Source: Solenopsis invicta (taxonomy: Eukaryota; Arthropoda; Insecta; Hymenoptera; Formicidae). From it: 64,000 nt of DNA. Both the position numbers and the translations under genes were made by a program. The notes beneath the pieces were generated by a model that was given only the letters and a program-made list of their open reading frames with translations, was not told the DNA's origin and did no database searches. Each line of letters opens with the position of its first letter. Position 1 is the first letter of the stretch. Below, one piece after another: positions 42,471 through 51,400 of the stretch. Where the stretch lies: the NCBI RefSeq assembly GCF_016802725.1, contig NC_052671.1:19265231-19329230 (forward strand), in the 5' to 3' direction.

Positions 42471-43865
42471 TTAATAAATGCAAAAATAAAAAGTTTTTTT
42501 TAAAATAATGTCTAAATATTATTTCTATTATCCACCTTCCCATAATAAATAAAGTAGAAACGTTTACGAGGCGAAAGCGAGAGCGTACGCAGATATCAGA
42601 TATTTTGACCCATTTTTTGTGACACGTTCTACCCATAAGCAGCGGTCAAGGGTTTCATCTCTTTTGGAGATGAATACCCGATTATTTGCCTTGCCATAAA
42701 ATTCCGTTTTCGTGTCAAAATCCTTTTTAGTGTTATAATACGCGAGCGAATATGCATGCATAGCGTATGGAAATAGTACTATTCATAGTAAAAATTGTAC
42801 TATTGGTAGTATTCGTAGTAAACTGTCCGCAGCGGGGGGTACGAGCTAAAACATTACCCCGTACGGACCCGTAAAGATTCGTCTGCAACGTGGATGCCAT
42901 TAATTGAAACATATATTAAATTTAAAAATGATTTGCCCTGTCCACTTTTCCTCTTTAGTATATATAAAAAAAAATGCGAGCGAGCGAACAATAGCCGCAA
43001 CGCGTGCGGCCAAAAACATGCGACTGACGCAATAGCGTGCCGCAACGGAGGGTGCGAAAACATTACCCCAGGTAAAAATTCGTCGTCTACAACGTCGACG
43101 ACAAATGTACAGGTTTTAAATGATGGGTCATAAAATATTTCTTGACAATGGAAGAGGAAAACACGTTTCTTCTTCCTAAAAAGCTGAAACAAATTTTTAA
43201 TACAAAAATTTAAACAATATGTAAAAGAGAGATCGACAATAGAGAGAGAGCGATACGTTTTTCTAAATATTTGTTAAATAAATATTTTAATACGAGAAAA
43301 ACTATATGGGAAAGAGGGAGAGGGAGAGGGAGAAGGAGAGGGATACGTTTTATTCCCAAATAATTGTTAAACTAATTTTAATAAATTGATATAAAATTTA
43401 TATTAAATTTATATTAGGTTAATATTAACCTAATATAAAACATAATAAAAATTTATATCAATTTATTAAAATTAGTTTATCAATTATTCGAGAAAAAACG
43501 CAATGGGAGAGAGAGAGAGGGAAAGAGAAAGGGAGAGAGAAAGGGAAATTGAAGCTGAAAATTTTATTTCCAAATAATTATTATTTGCTAAACTATTTTT
43601 TAACAAAATTGATATAAAATTTATATTAAGTTTATATTAGGTTAATATCAACCTAATATAAACATAATAAAAATTTGTATCAATTTTATTAAAAATTAGT
43701 TTACCATATAACAATGATTCGGGAAAAACCGTTATTGGAAAGAGAGGAAAAGAGAGAGGGAGAAAGACAGCAAATATACCTGACCCTTGTAACGTCCCTT
43801 ACACACGTACACGTATACGTATACACTAACACATAGTGGTCCCGAATCGGCCTATAACAACTACT
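42471..43865 (-). repeat. Right Polinton terminal inverted repeat
   Basis: 1395 bp, inverted copy of 26400-27570. It is about 220 bp longer because a palindromic block (TATTAGGTTAATATTAACCTAATA type) with its GA-rich flank occurs twice here (about 43376-43490 and 43560-43720) and once on the left. Confidence 0.88.
42564..42761 (-). pseudogene. Right-repeat copy of the terminal-repeat ORF, truncated
   Basis: C-terminal 66 codons match the ORF at 27138-27482 (SLAYYN.KKDFDTKTEFYG). A TGCA duplication near 42755 shifts the upstream part out of frame. Confidence 0.5.
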
Positions 43866-43871
43866 TTTATT
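43866..43871. repeat. Polinton target-site duplication, right copy
   Basis: TTTATT, identical to 26394-26399. Confidence 0.9.
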
Positions 43872-44104
43872 TTACATTAATTTTTTATTTGAAAAAACAT
43901 TTTTTTAAAACATTAATTTAATGTTACGTCCCGACCGAGCGCGGTCGCCGTTGAGCGGAATACGCGCGTTTCGGCGAAACTGGCTGTTTCGAAGCCTGAG
44001 CTTCGGGGACTCCACAGCCCAGGAGCGGATCGCGTGGCCGGATTTACCGGCGGACGGGCCCGATTTTCCGCGACCGATGGCCTAGTGAGGGGAGTTTTAT
44101 AACT

Positions 44105-44509
44105 TTAGAAAAGATGCCGCGAGAGCGCGAGTATAGTGGCGTCGGAATCGTTCCAGGGGCTGTCTCCCTCCCGGATTAAATAAGCTACGAATTCTTCCAG
44201 CTCGTGGGGGCAACGGTCACAATCGAGAGGGTGACGGCGGGCAGCCACGGGCGCGTGGCAAGAATCGCACTTTTGCGGGTTGTGTGGGTAGCCGAGATAG
44301 ATGTAATGAGTAATTACCCCGAGGTAACTTTCTTTCTTAAAGCTTGATTGTTTGCCTTTACACTCGAGGCATAATACTGTTGACTCGTCGTCGTTTCGAA
44401 AATACAGTGAGGTTACGCACTGGGCACTGCGGAGCCATATACCGAACGAGCGATTCGCGTCGCGCTGGGCACGGACCGAGAGAATAGCAATGTGCGGCGG
44501 TGGGCACAT
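44105..44509 (-). CDS. LTR-encoded zinc-binding protein B (LTR-A copy)
   Basis: 134 codons from ATG 44509 (MCPPPHIAILSVRAQRD) in the element sense. Two paired Cys clusters: LCLECKGK, then KCDSCHAPVAARRHPLDCDRC (quoted in part as KCDSCHAP and LDCDRC). These would make a zinc-ribbon or treble-clef fold. The layout matches the neighbouring protein A (Cys pair, SY/VTHY-like segment, Cys pair, P-x-DCxxC, acidic tail), so the two appear to be tandem paralogues. Identical in the other LTR. No known family recognised. Confidence 0.65.
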   Translation of the reverse strand: MCPPPHIAILSVRAQRDANRSFGIWLRSAQCVTSLYFRNDDESTVLCLECKGKQSSFKKESYLGVITHYIYLGYPHNPQKCDSCHAPVAARRHPLDCDRCPHELEEFVAYLIREGDSPWNDSDATILALSRHLF

Positions 44510-44533
44510 ACTCTAATTTACCGTGTAAGGTTA

Positions 44534-44926
44534 TTATTCTTCTGGAGATACGCACGTGCACGTCTCTTTGATTTCTATTATAGTAGGCGCTGTATTGAGA
44601 TATGGTTTGTCTTCCGAGTTGTGCAAATGGCGCGCGAGGTCGTTCAGTGCTTCGTAGCACTCGACGCAGTCGATCGCGGTCTCCGGAAATGAGATTAGAC
44701 GATTGCAGGACGAGCAGCGTGTGGCTTCTTCGTCCCCGCCGATAATTAAGTAGTGACGCGTGACTGAGTTAAAAAATACGCGGTCGCGAAAGGGGAGAGT
44801 ATTTCGGCACCCGTCGCAAATGATCGTGCGGTTAATCTGGTGTTGATGGAAGGTGGCCAGGCTACACAACGCGGAGTTAAGCCAATCGAAATATGGGGCT
44901 TGAGTTGAAAAGTACGCGTGTGACAT
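44534..44926 (-). CDS. LTR-encoded zinc-binding protein A (LTR-A copy)
   Basis: 130 codons from ATG 44926 (MSHAYFSTQAPYFDWLN). Cys clusters IICDGCRNT, RCSSCNRL and IDCVECYE. Downstream protein B starts 24 bases after its stop. Differs from the LTR-B copy at one residue (Lys against Glu in IEIKETC / IEIEETC). Because both copies stay open over 130 codons in a 2.2-kb LTR, and the Cys pattern recurs in B, I consider it a real gene. Confidence 0.65.
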   Translation of the reverse strand: MSHAYFSTQAPYFDWLNSALCSLATFHQHQINRTIICDGCRNTLPFRDRVFFNSVTRHYLIIGGDEEATRCSSCNRLISFPETAIDCVECYEALNDLARHLHNSEDKPYLNTAPTIIEIKETCTCVSPEE

Positions 44927-45229
44927 GCTTTGTTGGACGTTGCGACTTAGCTTTAGTATGGCGGTTGCTGTTGAAACTGTTGCCTTGGTAGCCGCTCTGG
45001 TCAGGTGATGATCGTCTTCGTCCTTCTCGGCTGTCCGGTCGTCCTCGAGCCTCGATCGTGATACTTCTGTTTAGGCACTACACTCGCGTCGCAGTATTGC
45101 ATGCATGGAAGCGGAGGAGGTTAAGCATGGTGATTAAGCGAAAAAGCATTTGTGCATAAACTAATCTTTTATTACTACGATATAAAGCACAATTTAAACT
45201 ACGGTTACATTGAAATTAAGCTTACGAGA

Positions 45230-45360
45230 AAAATAACGATGGATTTAGAGTTAGACTTAAAATTAGAATTAGAATTGGAATTAGGAAGTGTCTCGATTTA
45301 GGATTTGAGTTAGAGCTGGAATTCGAATTAGAATTAGGATTGGAATTAGAGTGACTCGTT
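45230..45360 (-). repeat. GAATTA-type simple-sequence tract in LTR
   Basis: Degenerate hexamer-like repeats (TTAGAATTAGAATTGGAATTAGG) on the plus strand; same in LTR-B. Confidence 0.75.
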
Positions 45361-45599
45361 TGGATTAGCGCGAACTAGTAGCTCAGGGGAACTCGGTCGC
45401 TACAATTGCGACACGGAACCGTCCTGGCTACACTAGCCCTGATCTCTACTCTCGAGTTCGAACTGCCCGGAGTCGCGGGCTGCATCCCTATTTATATGAT
45501 TTTGAGACAAAGCTCTGAAAAAGCGCGGCAAGTCGGTGCTCTTAGTGGGGGGTTGCTGCTGATGCAACCACCCTCAGATTCCTTGAATAAGAAAACTCA

Positions 45600-46025
45600 A
45601 GTTCAAGTGCCGTGCGAGCGGACTTCTCCGCCGCGACCATCCGGCACTGAGAAATGTCAGGGAAATGTCAGTTCACGATTTTATGACTTTAACGGTCGCG
45701 CGACAGATTTCTCTGTCGCGGTGTTTTTCAAGTGCCGTGCGAGCGGACTTCTCCGCCGCGACCATCCGGCGCTGGAAAATGTTGGATTGAGATTTTATTA
45801 CTTTTCGAGTGTCGTAGGCGCAGTTTCCTTCTAGCAACCTTCCGTCACTGGAAAATGTTAAATATGATTTTACGACTTACTGGCCGTGCGTGCAGATCGC
45901 TCTGCCGCGACTATCCGGCGCTGGGAAATGTTAAATAGACATTAGTCTATGATTTTATGACTTGCTGGCCGTGCGTGCAGATCATTCTGCTGCGCTACCC
46001 GGCGCTGGAAAATGTTAAGAACAGG
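45600..46025 (-). repeat. U3 tandem repeats (~100 bp, about five degenerate copies)
   Basis: Repeated CGTGCG(A/T)GC(G/A)GA...TCTGCCGCGACTATCCGGCGCTGGAAAATG followed by GATTTTATGACTT. The arrangement resembles retroviral enhancer or insulator arrays. In LTR-B the same array is present with small differences. Confidence 0.75.
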
Positions 46026-46125
46026 ATGCGACCTGACAGTTAGATTTGTTAGCGAATGCCGGCTTGCCCGTCTGTTTTATACCGGTGTCGAAAAAATTTA
46101 TACTCGCAACGTCGCGGACGTGACA

Positions 46126-46136
46126 CCCCCCCTCTT
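46126..46136 (-). promoter_or_regulatory. Polypurine tract of copy 1
   Basis: AAGAGGGGGGG on the minus strand, directly before the LTR start; primes plus-strand cDNA. Confidence 0.8.
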
Positions 46137-46142
46137 GGGGAA

Positions 46143-46176
46143 AGAAAAATGTTGAATGCTAATTCAACATTTTTCT
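46143..46176. repeat. Perfect 15-bp hairpin next to the polypurine tract
   Basis: AGAAAAATGTTGAAT - GCTA - ATTCAACATTTTTCT. Also present in copy 2 near 56270. Confidence 0.85.
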
Positions 46177-46338
46177 TACAAATTACTAGAACTAACGCTG
46201 AGGGTTCGAATAACAATTAAAGAAAATTTATTATGCTGAGGGACGCTCATTCTTAAGATCAAATGCTAGAAAGGACTTAGAGATAAAAAAATTTAACTTA
46301 ATTACAAACAATTTTGGGATGATTAATACAATTTTCTT

Positions 46339-48360
46339 TCAAGGGGAATTTTTTACTCTGTTGAGGTATTTACGCAATTCGCCATATGATGTCTCGTTGT
46401 TGACGTCTTTGTTCTCTTGATCTGGGCGTGTCTCAGGGGCTGGTGCAGTAGGAGAATTAGTCGATCCAGGGAGGTTGATTCCTTGAAGTGCAGCTGCTGA
46501 CTCTGCATTGACAAAGATATATTCCTGCGTCGGAGGCTTTGATCTCGGGTTACCAAGATGTAATAGGAAGTTGGTGACCGAGCTCCAAATTGCGCCTAAC
46601 AGATGTATACTCCATCCGTAGACAGAATGCAAGGCATATCCGTGTATCATTGTATCAATTACTAGTTTTGCTAGGCGGGCGATAACGAAGATAGCAAGCA
46701 CTCCTGCACTTGCTGAACCAAAAGTTATGAATCCACTCCATATCCGCTTGCCTGTATTCTCTGCAATGTGGTTCAGGGCTTGTTCGTCGAGTAATCCCAT
46801 CATTGAGATGCTCCCGTGTTCAATAGTCTGGCCCATTGCGCCTCGTGCGATGGTATTCAGAGTGTACGGTCGTTCGACAGGAAACATAATGTGATCCCTT
46901 AGGCGGTCGAGGTCTTCTGGTGTGTATATGCCGCTCGTAGCTAGGTAGTCCGGGCTGATATATTTCCACTTTGGCTTTGTCAATGGTTGAATGATGGGTG
47001 GTGCTAGTATTTCGGTCGGCCTATTGTCTATGCGATACCATGTATCCTGTATCTTATACATACTTGGAATAAGGTTGTTGCAATCCCGCTGTGTTCCCTT
47101 CCTTGTTAGAATTCGGGAACGGGGTATCACGAAATAAGAGGTATTTCGGTAAGTGACCGGAAGTTCGTTGAAACAGTTTTCCGTGTGCCTTATTTTGCAT
47201 TCGACGGGGACGCACTTGATTAGATGGATGACTTCCCCACTGGTGATTGCCGTATAGCCTGGAGTCTTCATAATGCGAAAGGCCATTTCGTCCGGTGCAA
47301 TGCTAGCCAATGAGAGTGCGTTCCGAAGGACTTGTGTTTCTAATGCACATTTCTGCTCCATGATGTCGCGGTATAATTGTGTGAGTTGTGTCTTCATATG
47401 CTTCTCTACGTAAAGGAACTTTGAATTTACGTAGGCAAATATGTCCAGATCGTTTAACGCTATTTTCGATCGGGTTTTGAAAGTGCGGCCTTTTTGTGTT
47501 TCCAAAATCAACAGCCTGGGATGTTCTGTTGGATACAATTTATAACCGCATACATTGATTTCTCTTCCTTCCAGCTTGGTTAGTGCGAAGGTCGTCTCAC
47601 GCGTGGTGATGGTGTAAATTATTGGTGACGTTTGATTCGGCTTCGGGGAGAGCCTATTTGCCAAACCTTCATAGATGACGTCATAATGATCGAATCGGCA
47701 GCTGTCTGTGGCGGCAATGCTCCAGTACGTCTCCGATCCGTCGGTGTCCTTGCACATCCGGCTGGCTGTAGAACATCGCGTGCCAGAGGGTAATATGATC
47801 TCCTTCGAGGATTTCTTAACGGACGCTTCGAAGGTACGGAGGACGATTTTCACAGATGCTTGGACGATTACCCGTTCCCATTCTCCATAGCCATCGGAAT
47901 ATGGTGCGCCCTCGCAAGTTGCGTCCGTACCAGCTCGTCCAGCCAGCGTGACACTGCGCCAGTGTGTGGTGTTCGGTTGCAGCCGGTCAATGACAGCTGA
48001 GCCGAGAGTTAAAGAGCCTGTCTCGTGAAGGCGGCGGCATCCGTCGGCTCCTAATTCTCGTAGGTATTCCTTGCGTCCATCTTTAACGACGGATACATGG
48101 GAATGCATCCCGCAATGGTACACCGTTCGATCTATTTTGACTAGGCACTGAGTCACGGAGATTCGATCGAAGTCGGACAACTGGAGTAACTGCATGTACA
48201 CTTCCGTGTTAACAGGTTCGAGATCATCCACCTCACATGTTCCGATGTCCAGTAATGAAAGGGTCGTGATGTTGAGTCCTTCCCCGCTGCAATCGTATCC
48301 GACGAGTCCGTTTGCAATTAACGGTAATGTCGAAAGAATAAGGATGAGATGTGGATCCAT
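46339..48360 (-). CDS. env: Envelope glycoprotein, chuvirus-like, copy 1
   Basis: 673 codons from ATG 48360. Signal peptide residues about 1-18 (MDPHLILILSTLPLIANG), Cys-rich ectodomain with several N-glycosylation sites (NIT, NTT, NQT, NTS), a strongly hydrophobic membrane segment at about 543-568, a second hydrophobic stretch at 580-602, and a 70-residue tail. The N-terminal YDCSGEGLNITTLSLLDIG pattern and Cys spacing resemble glycoproteins of chuviruses (Jingchuvirales), not baculovirus-F-type envelopes. The assignment is from recognition, not a search. It begins about 110 bases after pol. Spliced subgenomic expression is likely; TCCTTAG near 48471 is a possible acceptor. No lesions. Confidence 0.75.
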   Translation of the reverse strand: MDPHLILILSTLPLIANGLVGYDCSGEGLNITTLSLLDIGTCEVDDLEPVNTEVYMQLLQLSDFDRISVTQCLVKIDRTVYHCGMHSHVSVVKDGRKEYLRELGADGCRRLHETGSLTLGSAVIDRLQPNTTHWRSVTLAGRAGTDATCEGAPYSDGYGEWERVIVQASVKIVLRTFEASVKKSSKEIILPSGTRCSTASRMCKDTDGSETYWSIAATDSCRFDHYDVIYEGLANRLSPKPNQTSPIIYTITTRETTFALTKLEGREINVCGYKLYPTEHPRLLILETQKGRTFKTRSKIALNDLDIFAYVNSKFLYVEKHMKTQLTQLYRDIMEQKCALETQVLRNALSLASIAPDEMAFRIMKTPGYTAITSGEVIHLIKCVPVECKIRHTENCFNELPVTYRNTSYFVIPRSRILTRKGTQRDCNNLIPSMYKIQDTWYRIDNRPTEILAPPIIQPLTKPKWKYISPDYLATSGIYTPEDLDRLRDHIMFPVERPYTLNTIARGAMGQTIEHGSISMMGLLDEQALNHIAENTGKRIWSGFITFGSASAGVLAIFVIARLAKLVIDTMIHGYALHSVYGWSIHLLGAIWSSVTNFLLHLGNPRSKPPTQEYIFVNAESAAALQGINLPGSTNSPTAPAPETRPDQENKDVNNETSYGELRKYLNRVKNSP

Positions 48361-48468
48361 GCTGCGTCTTTGTGTACGCTGGTCGTTTCTTTACTGCCGA
48401 CGATCCTTTGCCTGAGTCGGGTCCGAGGGTCGGGTCCGGCGGGAACATCTGGCGTGGCGTCGCTATAC

Positions 48469-51400
48469 CTAAGGAGGAGTGGGGATGTTTCCTACGGCTA
48501 ACTTAAGTTTATCGGTGTGAACCGTACGCGTTTTATCTCTTTTTATTTCTAACTTAACGTTTTTGTTTTCTAATACTTCAATTATTTTATAAGGTCCCAT
48601 ATATTGGCTAGATAGCTTATTTTTCAAGGGTTCCCTCAGCATGTACACGAAGTCGCCTATATTAAAGTTTTGCGGTCGCATTTTTCGGTCATAGTAGTGT
48701 TTGGATTTTAATTTAGAATTAATTAAATTTTCGCGTGCTATATTCTGAACGTCGCGAATTTTATTGAATAGGTCGCTTAGGTATTGGGAATAAGTTTCAT
48801 TTTTTTCCATGTCTAGTGGAGGGTCGCTTGACGGAGTTTCGGCGACTTTCCCGAAAACGAGCTCGTGTGGCGTGTACCAGGTACCTTCGTGCACGCTAGT
48901 ATTGTAAGAAAAACACGCCAGCCTGAGATACTCATTCCAATTATCCTTTTCGACAAATTGTTTCAAATATTCACACAAAACATGGTGGGATCTCTCCACA
49001 GAGCCGTTCGATTGCGGCCTATATGCAGTGGTTCTGCATTGTTTGATTTTAAATTTTCGTGCCACATTTTTCATGAGGCTGCTTACAAAGTTTCTACCCT
49101 GGTCAGTGAGAACCGCTTTAGGAGCACCAAACGTACAAATAAATTCGTTTACAAACGCTTCGGCTATGTCTGAGGCGGTAGTACGCCTTAATGGAATAGC
49201 GAGGGAGTATTTGGACAAAAGGTCTTGAATGGTGAGGATATAACTGTACCCATCTTCGGTCATGGGTAAAGGACCCATAATATCCATAGATATTTTCTCG
49301 AACGCGCTGTTGGGAGTGTCTGTTAGAGTCATTGGTTGTCTGGTTTTTAAACGTACTAATTTCTTTAATTGACAATCGCGACAGTTGCGAATAAAATTTT
49401 GTACATCCTCTTTTATTTTAGACCAATGATATTTGTATTTAATTCTGTTTAGAGTTTTAGTGACTCCTTTATGGCCACCTATCGCGGAGCAATGATTTTC
49501 TTTGATGATGTCCGCGCGGTCTTGTTCCGAAGGAATCTTTATTTCGTTAGAACAAATTATGATTTTGACCGGGGAGTCTTTAAATTCTCGCGCCAGGAGG
49601 GTGCGAACTGTATTCCGGGTGATATCGATAACGGGACCTCTAGCCAGTGATACTGTCTTGAGCTGGAGCTCGTTGACTACGTCACGAAGTGAGCCTATCA
49701 CTTCTTTTAATGTCTCTAACTGTAAAGTGGCAGAGACGCGTTCTTCAATTATGAGTGCGATTAAATTTCTCTTCCCTAAATTAATGACCTTTGCGCGGCC
49801 TACCATAGTTCCTTCTATCCGCGGTAATTGATTTGATTCCCGTAGGATGCGCGCTCCGATATCGCACGGTTCGCCAGTGAGCGTTGTAAAGATCACGATA
49901 TTATCGTTACGAGTCTGTAGACTGTCGCGTACGTCAATTATTTGAGCTTCGTTTGGAAGTGGCAGTTCGTTTGCAGGGTCTGAGAGGGGTTCGTCTGATT
50001 CAGAGTCACTTTCGCTGTCGGATAGTGATTCTATGTCTGAGGGAAGATCAAATTTTACGACTTTTTGAGGGCGTGATTTCTCTGTCGCATTTGGCTCAAG
50101 TGGGCGCGTCAGGTCAGTGTTTAAGTTTTGTGACGGTTTTATTGCAGCCGGCTGTCGGTTTTTAATGCGTTCGGACCGACGAAGTGGTGTCGTGTTTCGT
50201 TTATCTCGGGTTAAGGGGAAGATTCCGTGGGAAACAGGGTTTCTAGATAGAGCGTCTGCGTTTGCATTTGCTTTTCCAGCTTTGTATACAACTTCGTAAT
50301 CATACTCGGCTAGTTTTAAACGCCATCGAACGAGTCGTGATGTGGGATCCTTTACTGAATGTAACCAAACGAGAGGTTTATGGTCGGTGACAAGGGTAAA
50401 CTTTCGCCCGTAGAGATATGGTCTGAAGTAATTGACACAATAAACGATAGCTAAAAGTTCTTTTTCTATTGTAGAGTAATTACTTTCGGCGGTGTTCAAT
50501 AGACGTGATGTGTAAGCGATCGGTAGATCTTTCCCTATAGTGCCTTGACTCAGCACGCCGCCAATAGCGTAACCCGAAGCGTCGGTTGTCACAACAAAAG
50601 GTTGCGTGAAATCCGGATACTGTAGTATCGGTTTCGAACATAATGCTTGACGTAATTGCGTGAAGGCCTCCTCCTGCGCTCCTGACCAAACAAATGCTTT
50701 ATCTTTCTTTAATAGGCTTGTCAACGGCTTTGCGGTCTTTGAAAAATCCGGTATGAACCGGCGATAATATCCCGAGAGCCCTAAGAATTGTTTGATGTTT
50801 TTAGCGCTTGTAGGGCGGGGAAATTTCTCTACGGCCTGGACCTTTTGTGGGTCAGGTTTTACTCCGTCCGCGCTTATTACATGACCTAAGTATACGACTT
50901 CCTTTTTCAAAAACTCGCACTTGTCTGGTTGGAGTTTCAGATTTGCTTTCCTGAGTCTGTCGGCTAACTTGCTAAACTTAATAATATGCTCACGCAATGA
51001 GCTGGCATACAAAACTATATCGTCGAGGTATACAAATAACTCCGTGCCTTGTAGGCCCGATAACACCTGATCCATGAGGCGTTGAAACGTCGCAGGGGCG
51101 TTTTTCAGCCCGAACGGCATGCGATTAAACTGATAGTGCCCGTAAGGCGTGGAGAAAGCCGTCTTCTGCGCGTCTGCTTCATGCATTGGTATTTGATGAA
51201 AACCTGACACTAAATCGAATACGCTGAGGTATTTCGCGCTGCCTAACTGATCTAAAATTTCCGTGATGTTTGGCAGGGGGTATGCGTCACCGACCGTTTT
51301 TTCGTTTAGAGCGCGGTAGTCTATTACCATGCGCCATCTTTTATTTCCTTGAGAGTCGGCCTTTTTCGGCACAACCCACAAAGGAGAGTTGTAAGGCGAA

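Larger units (their letters stand above)
26400..43865. mobile_element. Maverick/Polinton, complete, 17.5 kb
   Basis: Ends with AGTAGTTGTTATAGG and its reverse complement (5'-AG...CT-3', as in the family), has kilobase terminal inverted repeats and a perfect 6-bp duplication. Gene order left to right: unassigned intron-containing gene (-), acidic protein (+), DNA polymerase B (+), chromodomain integrase (-), two or three small proteins (-), packaging ATPase (-), phospholipase-A2-like protein (+), adenain-like protease (+), minor capsid (+), small protein (+), major capsid (+), exonuclease-like (+), and an intron-containing gene (+). This is the hallmark set of virus-like Polintons. Many genes carry lesions, so it is a fossil of an element that was once virion-competent or close to it. 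Confidence 0.95.
43922..46125 (-). repeat. 3' LTR of copy 1 (LTR-A)
   Basis: 2204 bp. In element orientation: TATAAAT and TATAAAA boxes within the first 50 bases, a zone of ~100-bp tandem repeats (about 46025-45600), AATAAA-type signals (about 45796 and 45168), a GAATTA-rich tract, then two open frames (44926-44534 and 44509-44105). Confidence 0.93.

Noticed and set aside
48233..48448. 71-codon minus-strand frame overlapping the env start
   Set aside because: Mostly inside env in another frame; no independent support, though a spliced leader role cannot be excluded.
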